The translations under genes and the position numbers were made by a program. From positions 1 through 64,000 of the forward strand of contig DATLGL010000015.1 in NCBI GenBank assembly GCA_035540495.1: a stretch of DNA of 64,000 bases, read 5' to 3'. The DNA comes from DASVEG01 sp035540495 (GTDB taxonomy: Bacteria > Actinomycetota > Acidimicrobiia > Acidimicrobiales > CADCTF01). The notes under the pieces were generated by a model, which saw only the letters and a list, made by a program, of their open reading frames with translations, was not told where the DNA came from and did not search any database. Below are positions 26,244 to 34,041 of the stretch, one piece after another. How positions within the stretch are numbered: the first letter of the stretch is position 1; the number at the start of each line of letters is the position of its first letter.

Positions 26244-26645
26244 TCAGCCTCGTCCGACGAGGAGCGCTCGGATGCCGAGACCCATGATGAACAACCCGCC
26301 GAGGCCGTAGAGCAGGTAGAGGCGATGCCGCATCTGGAAGCGGTAGCTGTAGAGGATCCCGACCGCGATGATCGCGACGAAGCCGTAGAACATGTGGAAC
26401 TGCGGCGCTTCGATCTTCTGGCCCGCGACGAGCCCGACGCCGAAGCCGACCTGCACGAAGACGGTCAGCTCGGCGAGCACGGTGAACCACCAGAGCGCTC
26501 GCGTGCGCAGCGCCGGCAGCCAGTTGGCGCCGAGAGCCCACAGCCCGGCGAGGCCGTTCGACAGGATCATCACCCACGCCCACCCGGTGTGGAGGTCGAG
26601 GAGCGCGGCGACGAGCGGGACAGGGTTGACGTCGAGCAGTTCCAA
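26244..26645 (-). CDS. Small integral membrane protein, unknown function
   Basis: 133 aa, TTG start, with four predicted helices: VPLVAALLDLHTGWAWVMIL, LWWFTVLAELTVFVQVGFGV, FHMFYGFVAIIAVGILYSY and a short LYLLYGLGGLFIMGLGI. A conserved-looking His-Met pair (QFHMFYG) lies in the third helix. I do not recognise the family beyond similarity in layout to small actinobacterial membrane proteins. A TAGCCT hexamer is 9 bases upstream. It sits 10 bases ahead of the c-di-GMP gene in the same direction and may share its transcript. Confidence 0.65.
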   Translation of the reverse strand: MELLDVNPVPLVAALLDLHTGWAWVMILSNGLAGLWALGANWLPALRTRALWWFTVLAELTVFVQVGFGVGLVAGQKIEAPQFHMFYGFVAIIAVGILYSYRFQMRHRLYLLYGLGGLFIMGLGIRALLVGRG

Positions 26646-26669
26646 AGCGCGCCGAGGCTACCCGGCCCC

Positions 26670-27239
26670 TCAGACCGGGTCGGCGAGCGAGTCTTCCATC
26701 AGCTGCGTCTGCGGCGTCCAGTCGAGTTGCCCCGACGTGGCGAGCTCGTGCACCGCGGCGACCGGGTCGGGATCGGCGAACAGTCGGGTATCGCCGTAGT
26801 CGGCGGTCCGGCCGGTGGCGTCGATCGCCCACCACGATGCCTCCGGGGCGATGCCGTTCGGGTCGTTGAAGTAGATCGATCTCACGAACCCGTGGTCGAC
26901 GACGTCGGTGACGCCGCAGCCGGCGGCCTTCAGCCGCGCTTGGAGGTCGACGAGCGCCTGCTCGTCCGGCAGGTTGAACGACAGGTGGTCGAACTGGGCC
27001 TTGCGAAGGCGGTCGGGGATGCCCGCCGGCGCCATGAACGTCTCCGCGTCCTTCACCTCGAAGAAGGCCAGCGTGTTCTCCGGCCCGATCTCGAAGAAGT
27101 AGTGGCGCATCGGCCCCGCCATGACGCTGGCCACCAGCCTCATGCCGAGGACGCCGTGGTAGAAGCGCACCGTCGCGTCCATGTCGCTGGTGACCAGCGC
27201 GAGGTGGTTCACGCCGCGCCAGCGGGGCGGATCGGTCAT
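26670..27239 (-). CDS. VOC (glyoxalase/extradiol dioxygenase) family protein
   Basis: 189 aa, ATG start overlapping the haem-oxygenase-like gene stop (ATGA). Vicinal oxygen chelate fold: RGVNHLALVTSDMDATVRFYHGVLGM at the N-terminus with a metal-type His, HYFFEIGPENTLAFFEV, FDHLSFNLPDEQAL and SIYFNDPNGIAPEASWW with C-terminal His/Glu ligand positions. The reaction cannot be assigned. Coupling to a MhuD-like enzyme hints, as inference only, at handling of a haem or aromatic breakdown product. Confidence 0.85.
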   Translation of the reverse strand: MTDPPRWRGVNHLALVTSDMDATVRFYHGVLGMRLVASVMAGPMRHYFFEIGPENTLAFFEVKDAETFMAPAGIPDRLRKAQFDHLSFNLPDEQALVDLQARLKAAGCGVTDVVDHGFVRSIYFNDPNGIAPEASWWAIDATGRTADYGDTRLFADPDPVAAVHELATSGQLDWTPQTQLMEDSLADPV

Positions 27240-27550
27240 GCTCTCTCGCCGACCTGCTCGACGGTGTACTGCCAGAGCTCGCTGTGCGTGGCGACCGGCT
27301 GACTCGACCCCTCCGGGCGAGCGTGGCCGTGGCCGAAGGCGGGTGAGCTCACCCAGGCGTTGAACGCCTCCTGGTCGCGCCACCGGGTCATGACGAGCCA
27401 GGTGCTGCGGTCGTCGACGGGGCGCAGCAGCTCGAATCCCTCGAAGCCCTCCTGCTGGTCGACGGCTCCGGCACGGGCGGCGAAGCGCCGCGCGAGCTCG
27501 TCGCCGCCTCCCTCGGGGACGGTGATCGCGTTGATGGCGAGAAACGACAT
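27236..27550 (-). CDS. MhuD-like haem-degrading monooxygenase (ABM fold)
   Basis: 104 aa. Ferredoxin-like ABM-fold protein closely resembling mycobacterial MhuD over its whole length: INAITVPEGGGDELARRF, GFEGFELLRPVDD, WRDQEAFNAWVSSPAF and QPVATHSELWQY. Compared with MhuD as I recall it, N7 and W66 are at the same positions and His74/His76 bracket the haem-ligating His75. This points to oxidative haem cleavage giving mycobilin-like products and iron release. A TAGCCT hexamer 6 bases before the ATG, overlapping the carbonic anhydrase stop, could be its own leaderless promoter. Confidence 0.85.
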   Translation of the reverse strand: MSFLAINAITVPEGGGDELARRFAARAGAVDQQEGFEGFELLRPVDDRSTWLVMTRWRDQEAFNAWVSSPAFGHGHARPEGSSQPVATHSELWQYTVEQVGERA

Positions 27551-27556
27551 GCCAGA

Positions 27557-27562
27557 AGGCTA
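27557..27562 (-). promoter_or_regulatory. Candidate -10 hexamer of a leaderless promoter
   Basis: TAGCCT on the minus strand, 6 bases before the ATG at 27550 and overlapping the stop codon of the upstream carbonic anhydrase gene. It would let the haem-oxygenase-like gene be expressed apart from its upstream neighbour. Confidence 0.45.
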
Positions 27563-28084
27563 CGCCGCCGTGCCGCCGACCTCACGTGGCTCGACGACGA
27601 TGCGCAGGCTGCCGTCGTCGACGTCGTACACCCCGCCCCACACCGTCGATCCCGGCGGAAGCGCATCGCAGGAGGCGATGGTGTCGACGTCGGCTCGAAC
27701 GCTGTCGTCGATGTCGCCGAAGGCGAGGTAGGGGATGTCGGGCGCGTCGTGACCGAGCGCATCAGCTATCCGCCCGGCGACGTCGGCGTCCGTCGTGTCG
27801 CCCAGGCCGCAGTTGGTGTGGTGGATCACCCCGAACTCGCGGGTCCCGAGGAGGTTCGACGAGACGACCAGCGAACGGATGGCGTCGTCGGACGCGCGCC
27901 CACCCGCGTTGCGCAGGATGTGCGCGTGGCCCACCTCGAGACCGAGTGCTCGGAACAGGTCGAGGCGCGCGTCCATGCACGTGAGGATGACGAGCTGTCG
28001 CGCCGGGCGCGGGGTGCGGTCGGCGACCGCGAACCCTCGGCTCTGGTACGCGCGGTTCGCATCGAGGATCGTGGGCAGTTCCAT
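27560..28084 (-). CDS. Beta-class carbonic anhydrase
   Basis: 174 aa. Zinc ligands and catalytic dyad are visible: C36-x-D38-x-R40 in TCMDARLDL and H89-x2-C92 in HHTNCGLGD, with the ILRNAGGRA segment between. It interconverts CO2 and bicarbonate in the cytoplasm. At 174 aa it belongs to the short beta-CA group seen in mycobacteria. It lies 9 bases upstream of the MhuD-like gene and is divergent from an orphan sensor-like gene. Confidence 0.92.
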   Translation of the reverse strand: MELPTILDANRAYQSRGFAVADRTPRPARQLVILTCMDARLDLFRALGLEVGHAHILRNAGGRASDDAIRSLVVSSNLLGTREFGVIHHTNCGLGDTTDADVAGRIADALGHDAPDIPYLAFGDIDDSVRADVDTIASCDALPPGSTVWGGVYDVDDGSLRIVVEPREVGGTAA

Positions 28085-28134
28085 GGCGGCCCGAAGCGTA
28101 GGAAGACGGCGGCGATGGGGCAGAATCGGCCTGG

Positions 28135-28854
28135 ATGTCTCGCCTCGACACCTTCTCGGTCGACGACCTGGTCGCGCTCAGCGCCGACGTGCGCGAGGCA
28201 GGGGGCGACGCACGGACGATGGAGGAGGCAGGAGCCGCCGTCGTCGAGGTCCTGCATCGCTGCCTCACCGACTCGACCGGCGGCCCTGCCTGCGCCCTCG
28301 TCCGGCTGTACAAGACCCACCAGTTCGAGAAGCTGCCCGCGGATCTCCAGCAGTTCGCAGCCGCGGCCGGAGGTGGCGACGTCCGTCCCGACACGAGGTG
28401 CCTCACCCTCGTCGCCACCACGGGGACGGAGCCTGCCTGGCGCGACCGTCGTTCGTCGGCGGGCCACCAGGCGATCCCGCTCACGAGCGAGTCGGCCGTC
28501 GCGGCGCTGCCCATGGTCGCCCGCCTCATCAGCGAGCTCGGGCTCGACGTCGCGCACGTGGTGCGCCCGCCCCAGTCCGACCTCGCGCTCCAGCTTCATC
28601 ACCAGAGCTTCAACGTGTTCCACGTCCCCGACGCGGTCGGGAGCCAGTGGATCCCGGCCCAGGACTTCGTCGAGCGCTACGGCATCCGGTCGGCGTTGGG
28701 CTTCGGCGGGATGCTGCCGACCGGTGACATGTTCGCGGTGATCATGTTCACGACGGTGCCCGTCGACGAGCGTGTGGCCGACCTGTTCCGCTCGGTCGCG
28801 CCCGCCGCGAAGGCGGCGATCGTCCGCCACTCGTTCCGCGTCTTCGCCTCCTAG
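28135..28854 (+). CDS. Conserved hypothetical, GAF-like sensor domain without effector
   Basis: 239 aa. An N-terminal helical part (FSVDDLVALSADVREAGG, MEEAGAAVVEVLHRCL) is followed by an alpha/beta region with ACALVRLYKTH and, near the end, FVERYGIRSALGFGGMLPTGDMFAVIMFTTVPV and VADLFRSVAPAAKAAIVRH. This pattern resembles orphan sensor domains found beside histidine kinases and phosphatases, but no kinase, cyclase or DNA-binding domain is present. I cannot assign a function. It ends directly against the convergent dehydrogenase gene, with no spacer. Confidence 0.6.
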   Translation: MSRLDTFSVDDLVALSADVREAGGDARTMEEAGAAVVEVLHRCLTDSTGGPACALVRLYKTHQFEKLPADLQQFAAAAGGGDVRPDTRCLTLVATTGTEPAWRDRRSSAGHQAIPLTSESAVAALPMVARLISELGLDVAHVVRPPQSDLALQLHHQSFNVFHVPDAVGSQWIPAQDFVERYGIRSALGFGGMLPTGDMFAVIMFTTVPVDERVADLFRSVAPAAKAAIVRHSFRVFAS

Positions 28855-29964
28855 TCAGAACGCGGCTTCGAGGATCTCCCGAGCGTCGTCCTCGCGAACC
28901 GGGCGCGGGTTCGCACGCACGTTCGCGTTGCCTTCCGCCATGCGCGCCACCGCCTCGATGTCGTCGTCGGTCACGCCGCACTCCGACAATGTCGCGGGGA
29001 GCCCGAGCCGCGCGCGCAGCGCGTCGATGGCACCCGCCGGATCGGAAGGGTCGCCCGCGGCGGCGCCGATCCGGTCAGCCTGGCCACCGATCGCCTCAGC
29101 GTTGAAGCGGACCACGTGCGCGAGGAGCAGCGCGTTGGCGAGCCCGTGCGGGATGCCCGTGCGCCCGCCCAGCAACTGGGCCAGTCCGTGATGGGCACCC
29201 ATCGACGCGTTCTGCAGGCAGCGCCCGCCGAGCACCGCCCCCTCGAACATCGCCGTGCGCGCGTCGAGGTCGTGAGGATCGTCGACGACCGCTGGCAGCG
29301 CCGCGACGATGCGTTGGATGCAACCGAGCGCGACGGCCTCGGCCTCCGGGGTCCGGTTGGGCGAGTAGGCGCACTCGACGCCATGGGCGAGCGCGTTCAT
29401 CCCGGTCTGGGCCGACACGTCTGCGGGCGTGTCGATCGTGAGGGTCGGGTCGTACACGGCCGCGAGCGGCGCCACCGTCGGGCCACCTGCGCCCGACTTC
29501 CGGCGCGTGTTCTCGTCGGTCATCCCGAAGAACGGCGTGAGCTCCGCGCCCGAATAGGTGGTGGGGATCGACACGTGCGGGAGGGTCGGCCGGTCGACGT
29601 ACGACGCGCCCGGGGTGCCGGCCTCCTGCTCGACGAAGAAGCACACCGCCTTGCCGAGGTCAGCGCACGACCCGCCGCCGAACGACACGAGGGCGTCGAT
29701 CGGACGGTCTCGGGCGATGCCGAGGGCGGCCTGCACCGTCGACGTCGGCACGTGCGAGCGGGTGCCGTCGTAGGTCGCCGCGAGCGAGCGCCCGATCAGC
29801 CGCACGACCCGCTGCCCGGCGTCCGACTCGAGCCGTCCCTTCGTGGTGACGAGCAACACCTGACGCGCGCCGATCTCGCGCAGCACGCTCGGCAGCGAGT
29901 CGACGACCCCTGCGCCGAAGTGGATCCGCTGGGCGTACCCGGTGTGCGACCAGGATGCTGTCAC
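28855..29964 (-). CDS. Iron-containing alcohol dehydrogenase, maleylacetate reductase-like
   Basis: 369 aa from a GTG at 29964 with an AGGGAG ribosome-binding site 5 bases upstream. Features: SFGGGSCADLGKAV (nucleotide-binding GGGS), SIPTTYSGAELTPFFG, NALAHGVECAYSPN and GAHHGLAQLLGG...IPHGLANALLL, containing the His residues that bind metal in Fe-ADHs. The PTTYSGAE/SG pattern is closer to maleylacetate reductases than to 1,3-propanediol dehydrogenases. It reduces a carbonyl or C=C substrate with NAD(P)H. It is the last gene of the acyl-CoA operon. Confidence 0.85.
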   Translation of the reverse strand: MTASWSHTGYAQRIHFGAGVVDSLPSVLREIGARQVLLVTTKGRLESDAGQRVVRLIGRSLAATYDGTRSHVPTSTVQAALGIARDRPIDALVSFGGGSCADLGKAVCFFVEQEAGTPGASYVDRPTLPHVSIPTTYSGAELTPFFGMTDENTRRKSGAGGPTVAPLAAVYDPTLTIDTPADVSAQTGMNALAHGVECAYSPNRTPEAEAVALGCIQRIVAALPAVVDDPHDLDARTAMFEGAVLGGRCLQNASMGAHHGLAQLLGGRTGIPHGLANALLLAHVVRFNAEAIGGQADRIGAAAGDPSDPAGAIDALRARLGLPATLSECGVTDDDIEAVARMAEGNANVRANPRPVREDDAREILEAAF

Positions 29965-29975
29965 TCGATCTCCCT

Positions 29976-31508
29976 CTACGGACACTGCCGCAGCTCGTTC
30001 TTCAAGATCTTGCCCGAGCCACCCTTGGGGAGGTCGTCGACGACGTCGATCCGCTTCGGCACCTTGAACTTCGCGAGGCGCCCGCTCGCCCACGTCCTCA
30101 GCGTCTCGCCACCGCCGTCGATCGCTGCGCCGGGACGGAGGACGACGAAGGCGCGGGGCACCTCACCCCACCGCTCGTCCGGCATCCCGACGACCGCGGC
30201 TTCGAGCACCGCCGGGTGCTCGCAGAGCGCCTTCTCGACCTCGACCGAGGAGATGTTCTCTCCGCCGCTGATGATCAGGTCCTTCTTGCGGTCGACGATC
30301 GTCACGTAGCCCTCGGCGTCGACCGTCGCGACATCACCGGTGCGGAGCCACCCGCCGCGCAGCACCTCGTCGGTCGCCTGCGGCTTGTTCCAGTAGCCGG
30401 CCATCACGTGGTTCGACCGCACGCAGATCTCGCCCGGAGTCGCGCCGTCCCACGGCACCTCGGCGTCGTCGTCGTCGAGCACCCGGAGGTCGACGCCGAT
30501 GTTCGGCAGTCCGGTCGTCGCACGCCGCGCTCGCACCTCCTGCTCCGGTAGGAGGTCGTGCGAACGCTTCGGCAACGCCTTCGTGAGCTGCGGTGCAGCC
30601 TCCGTCATCCCGTAGCCGCAGATCACCTCGCAGCCGAACAGACGTTCGAGCTCTGCGAGCAGGACCGGCCCCGGCGGCGCCCCGCCGACGGTCACCTGCA
30701 CGAGCGACGAGGTGTCGTACGACGCTCGTTCGTCCGACACGATCAGCATCGACGCCATCGTCGGAACGAGGTGCAGGCGGGTGACTCGCTCCCGCTCGAT
30801 GAGGGCGAACACGTCGCTCGGCACGAACTTCTCGAGCATGACGTGGCGTCCGCCGAGCAGGGTGACCCAGTGCGGCGTCCCCCACCCGTTGACGTGGAAC
30901 AGCGGGATCGTGTGCAGAACGACGTCGCGGTGGGTGCACGCCATCGTCAACGCGCTGTCGATCGCGTGCGTCGCCAGGTTGCGGTGGGTGAGCATGGCCC
31001 CCTTGGGGAGCCCCGTGGTGCCGCTCGTGTAGAAGAGCTCGCAGACGTCGTCCTCGTCGTCGGCCTCGACGATGCGATCGACGAACGCGCCGTCGTGCTC
31101 CGTGAGCATCGTCTCGTAGACACCGCCGATGTCGACGCGCTCGGGGCCGTCGAGCTGGTCGGCCACATCGGCCAGCGTCGGGTGGACCACGAGGATCCGC
31201 GGCTCGCAGTCGTCGACGATCGCCTGCAGCTCGGCGGCGGCGAGCCGGATGTTCAGCGGCACGAGGATGCAGCCGGCCAGGAGGACGCCGTAGTACGCCT
31301 CGAGCAGCTCGACCGTGTTCGGGCAGAGGTAGGCGACGCGGTCGCTGGGACGGCAGCCCCGGGCTTCGAGCGAAGCGGCGAGCGCATGCGCGCGACCCGC
31401 GAGCTCGGCGTAGGTGAAGCGGCGGTCGCCATCGACCACCGCCTCGAGCTCGCGGTAGATGCGTCGCGCCCGCTCGAGGAAGTCGAGCGGGGTCAGGGCG
31501 ACCCTCAC
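29976..31508 (-). CDS. AMP-dependent acyl-CoA synthetase/ligase
   Basis: 510 aa, GTG start. ANL-superfamily enzyme: P-loop-like YTSGTTGLPKGAMLTHRNL (about residues 171-189), GYGMTEAAP, WLRTGDVATVD, DRKKDLIISGGENIS and C-terminal KGGSGKILK with the catalytic Lys. It activates a carboxylic acid to acyl-AMP and then acyl-CoA. The GTG is the only usable one of four GTGs placed five bases apart inside a tandem repeat shared with the upstream gene's stop codon. It follows the phosphatase by 11 bases. Confidence 0.92.
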   Translation of the reverse strand: MRVALTPLDFLERARRIYRELEAVVDGDRRFTYAELAGRAHALAASLEARGCRPSDRVAYLCPNTVELLEAYYGVLLAGCILVPLNIRLAAAELQAIVDDCEPRILVVHPTLADVADQLDGPERVDIGGVYETMLTEHDGAFVDRIVEADDEDDVCELFYTSGTTGLPKGAMLTHRNLATHAIDSALTMACTHRDVVLHTIPLFHVNGWGTPHWVTLLGGRHVMLEKFVPSDVFALIERERVTRLHLVPTMASMLIVSDERASYDTSSLVQVTVGGAPPGPVLLAELERLFGCEVICGYGMTEAAPQLTKALPKRSHDLLPEQEVRARRATTGLPNIGVDLRVLDDDDAEVPWDGATPGEICVRSNHVMAGYWNKPQATDEVLRGGWLRTGDVATVDAEGYVTIVDRKKDLIISGGENISSVEVEKALCEHPAVLEAAVVGMPDERWGEVPRAFVVLRPGAAIDGGGETLRTWASGRLAKFKVPKRIDVVDDLPKGGSGKILKNELRQCP

Positions 31509-31522
31509 CTCACCTCACCTCA
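31503..31522. repeat. Four tandem CCTCA repeats over a start/stop junction
   Basis: Four perfect copies of the pentamer CCTCA (TGAGG on the coding strand). The repeat contains the stop codon of the phosphatase gene, SD-like GAGG sequences and the GTG start of the acyl-CoA ligase. A change in copy number would alter spacing and frame of the signals here. Confidence 0.85.
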
Positions 31523-32074
31523 CTGCACCAGCGTGCGGGCCTGGCCCCCGAGCTCGACGACCTCGATCCGCCCGCCGTCGACCTTCACCTCCGTGCGTGA
31601 GCAGTTGTCCGGAGCGAACGAGATCACACGCGGATCGCCCGTCGCGTGGCTGACGACGGCGTTGATCGCCACGAAGTGGGAGACGATCACTGCGTCGCCC
31701 TCGTCGCCGATCCGGCGGATGGCCTCCACCACTCGGTCGCGCCAGTCGAGCAGCGGCTGGGGCTGGTCGTCCCACGTCTGCTGCATGAAGGCGCGCAGCC
31801 ACGTGCCGCGCTCGGCGAGGTCGTTCGTCGGCGACTCGACCTCTCCGACGTGGGGGTCGATGACCGGCTCGACGCCCCACCGCGCCCCGAGCGCCTGTGC
31901 GGTCTCCACGCACCGGCGCAGCGGGCTCGAGTACAGCGGGAGCGGGCCGAAGAGCACGAGGGAGCTCGCCATCTGCTCCGCTTGGCGCTGCCCTGCCTCG
32001 TCGAGCCCGGGATCGGCGTCGGCGTCCCACGCCGCCGCCGCGCGCCCGTGACGCACCAGCACGACGTGTCCCAT
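31520..32074 (-). CDS. Histidine phosphatase family protein (SixA/phosphoglycerate mutase-like)
   Basis: 184 aa. Begins VVLVRHGRA with the phosphate-accepting His9 in the RHG motif; a second arginine region LYSSPLRRCVETAQAL and a late VSHFVAINAVV with the second catalytic His complete the active site. Substrate unknown; family members act on phosphohistidine, sugar phosphates or nucleotides. Its ATG overlaps the PIG-L stop by one base (TGATG). Confidence 0.9.
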   Translation of the reverse strand: MGHVVLVRHGRAAAAWDADADPGLDEAGQRQAEQMASSLVLFGPLPLYSSPLRRCVETAQALGARWGVEPVIDPHVGEVESPTNDLAERGTWLRAFMQQTWDDQPQPLLDWRDRVVEAIRRIGDEGDAVIVSHFVAINAVVSHATGDPRVISFAPDNCSRTEVKVDGGRIEVVELGGQARTLVQ

Positions 32075-32868
32075 CAGAGGCTGTTCACCAGCGAGTCTTC
32101 AGCGGTTCCGTCCGGCGCGCCGCGCCGGATGAAGTCCTCCGTGCCCCACCACTTCACGAACGCGTCGTCCGGCATGTCGAGGAAGAACGACGTCTCGCTG
32201 ATCTGACTCGCGTGGGCTGCCATCGCACGCCGCTTCTGCTCGAGGAACCCCGTGACGTCGACGCGCGTGGTGATCGCCTCAGCAGGAGACCCGAAGGTCT
32301 GGTCGTTGACGCCCTCGGTGTCCGGAACGTCGCCGACATCGGCGTTCGACGCGGCATCGGTGGTGAGCGCACGGAAGCGGTCACGGTCGAACGTCGCTTC
32401 GTACACGCGGCGGGTGCCGGCGAGCTCCGCGGCCCGGACGCCGACGCGGTGGACCTGGATGTGGTCCGGATGGCCGTAGTTGCCGTGATCGTCGTAGACG
32501 ACGAGGACGTCGACGTCCTCCTCCTCGAGGATCACCGCCAGCCGCGCCGCCGCCTCGTCGACGTCGGCCTGCCAGAAGCAGTCGGCGCGGTTGTTGCCCT
32601 CCCGGCCCATCATGTCGCTGTCGTGGTAGCCGAGGAACTCCGCCCGAGCGACCCCGAGGATCCGGCACGCTTCCGCGACCTCGGCCGCGCGGCGGTCGCC
32701 CAGCAGCTCGCCATCGGCGAGGAACCCGTCCTCCACCTCGCCGAGCTCCCCGCGGGTCGCGTGCACGCAGATCACCCGATGCCCGCTCGCCGCGAGCTTG
32801 GCCATCGTGCCGCCGGTGGCGATGGCCTCGTCGTCGGGATGAGCGTGGAAGAAGAGGACCGTCGCCAC
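32074..32868 (-). CDS. PIG-L family deacetylase/amidase (MshB/Mca-like)
   Basis: 264 aa, GTG start overlapping the stop of the CoA-transferase gene by one base. The metal site is seen in FFHAHPDDEAIATGG (His, Asp, Asp) and YGHPDHIQVH (His). This LmbE-like fold deacetylates N-acetylglucosaminyl compounds; in actinobacteria MshB and Mca act in mycothiol synthesis and detoxification. Residues 80-110 (FLGYHDSDMMG, then CFWQADVDEAAARL) resemble Mca more than MshB, but neither is proven. Confidence 0.87.
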   Translation of the reverse strand: MATVLFFHAHPDDEAIATGGTMAKLAASGHRVICVHATRGELGEVEDGFLADGELLGDRRAAEVAEACRILGVARAEFLGYHDSDMMGREGNNRADCFWQADVDEAAARLAVILEEEDVDVLVVYDDHGNYGHPDHIQVHRVGVRAAELAGTRRVYEATFDRDRFRALTTDAASNADVGDVPDTEGVNDQTFGSPAEAITTRVDVTGFLEQKRRAMAAHASQISETSFFLDMPDDAFVKWWGTEDFIRRGAPDGTAEDSLVNSL

Positions 32869-34016
32869 TACTTCACGGCGCCGGTGTCGCGCAGCTTCGC
32901 GATCTCGTCGGCCGCGAAGCCCCAGTCGGCGAGCGCTTCTTCGGTGTGCTGCCCGGGATGGGCCGCCGGACGAGCGATGGCACCCGGCGTGCGGCTGAAG
33001 CGGGGTGCCGGCGCAGCCTGGGTGATGCCGGCGACCTCGACGAACGTGCCGCGGGCGACGTTGTGCGGGTGGTTCGGCGCCTCGGCGATCGAGAGCACCG
33101 GGGCGTAGCAGACGTCGCTGCCCTCCATGATCTCGTTCCACTCGTCCCGGGTCTTCGACTTGAAGACCTCGGCCAGTCGCTCCTTGAGCGACTGCCAGTT
33201 GTTCCGGTTGTGCTGCGCGGCGAACTCGGGATCGTCCGCGAGGCCGGTCTTCTGCAGCAGCTCGGCGTAGAACTGCGGCTCGATCGACCCGATCGAGACG
33301 TACTTGCCGTCGCCGGTCTCGTACACGTCGTAGAAGTGGGCGCCGGTGTCGAGCAGGTTCGAGCCGCGTTCGTCGGTCCACATGCCCATGGCTCGGAAGC
33401 CGTGGAACATCGACATGAGCACGGCGGCCCCGTCGACCATCGCGGCATCGACGACCTGACCCTGGCCCGACCGCGACGCCTCGAGCAGCGCGCATGCGAC
33501 ACCGAACGCCAGGAACATGCCGCCGCCGCCGAAGTCGCCGACCAGGTTGAGCGGCGGCGTCGGCGGCTGCCCGGCCCGACCGATGGGCTCGAGGGCGCCG
33601 GCGAGGGCGATGTAGTTGATGTCGTGCCCGGCCGCGCTGGCCATCGGCCCGTCCTGGCCCCATCCGGTCATCCGCCCGTAGACCAGCTTCGGGTTGCGCG
33701 CGAGGCAGTCGTCCGGGCCGATCCCGAGCCGCTCGGCGACCCCCGGGCGGAACCCTTCGATCAGCGCGTCGGCCTTCTCGACCAGCTTCAGCACCGTCTC
33801 GACGCCGTCGGGGTTCTTCAGGTCGACGCCGATCGATCGGCGGCCGCGGTTCAAGACGTCGGTCGGCGGACGCTCGGGATCTCCCCCTCGCACGGCCTGC
33901 GCGCGGTCGACACGCAGCACGTCGGCGCCCATGTCGGCCAGCAGCATCGCGGCGAAGGGGCCAGGGCCGATGCCGGCGACTTCGATGATCCGAACGCCGT
34001 CGAGCGGTCCGGGCAT
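32868..34016 (-). CDS. CaiB/BaiF CoA-transferase family protein, alpha-methylacyl-CoA racemase-like
   Basis: 382 aa. The start is fixed by a perfect AGGAGGT seven bases upstream of the ATG at 34016. Family motifs: MLLADMGADVLRVDR, GRRSIGVDLKNP, LIEGFRPGVAERLGIGP, TGWGQDGPMASAAGHDINYIAL and NLVGDFGGGGM. The His in GHDINY, the Asp in VGDFGGG and a Glu in IEPQFY are at the positions of the AMACR catalytic His/Asp/Glu, so a racemase of 2-methylacyl-CoA is more likely than a CoA transferase. It heads an operon with PIG-L, phosphatase, acyl-CoA ligase and Fe-ADH genes. Confidence 0.9.
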   Translation of the reverse strand: MPGPLDGVRIIEVAGIGPGPFAAMLLADMGADVLRVDRAQAVRGGDPERPPTDVLNRGRRSIGVDLKNPDGVETVLKLVEKADALIEGFRPGVAERLGIGPDDCLARNPKLVYGRMTGWGQDGPMASAAGHDINYIALAGALEPIGRAGQPPTPPLNLVGDFGGGGMFLAFGVACALLEASRSGQGQVVDAAMVDGAAVLMSMFHGFRAMGMWTDERGSNLLDTGAHFYDVYETGDGKYVSIGSIEPQFYAELLQKTGLADDPEFAAQHNRNNWQSLKERLAEVFKSKTRDEWNEIMEGSDVCYAPVLSIAEAPNHPHNVARGTFVEVAGITQAAPAPRFSRTPGAIARPAAHPGQHTEEALADWGFAADEIAKLRDTGAVK

Positions 34017-34023
34017 TGGAACT

Positions 34024-34030
34024 ACCTCCT
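34024..34030 (-). promoter_or_regulatory. Strong ribosome-binding site of the AMACR-like gene
   Basis: AGGAGGT on the minus strand, 7 bases before the ATG at 34016. It is the best Shine-Dalgarno match in the window and rules out the longer upstream frame. Confidence 0.85.
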
Positions 34031-34041
34031 GTAGGTCGTGG

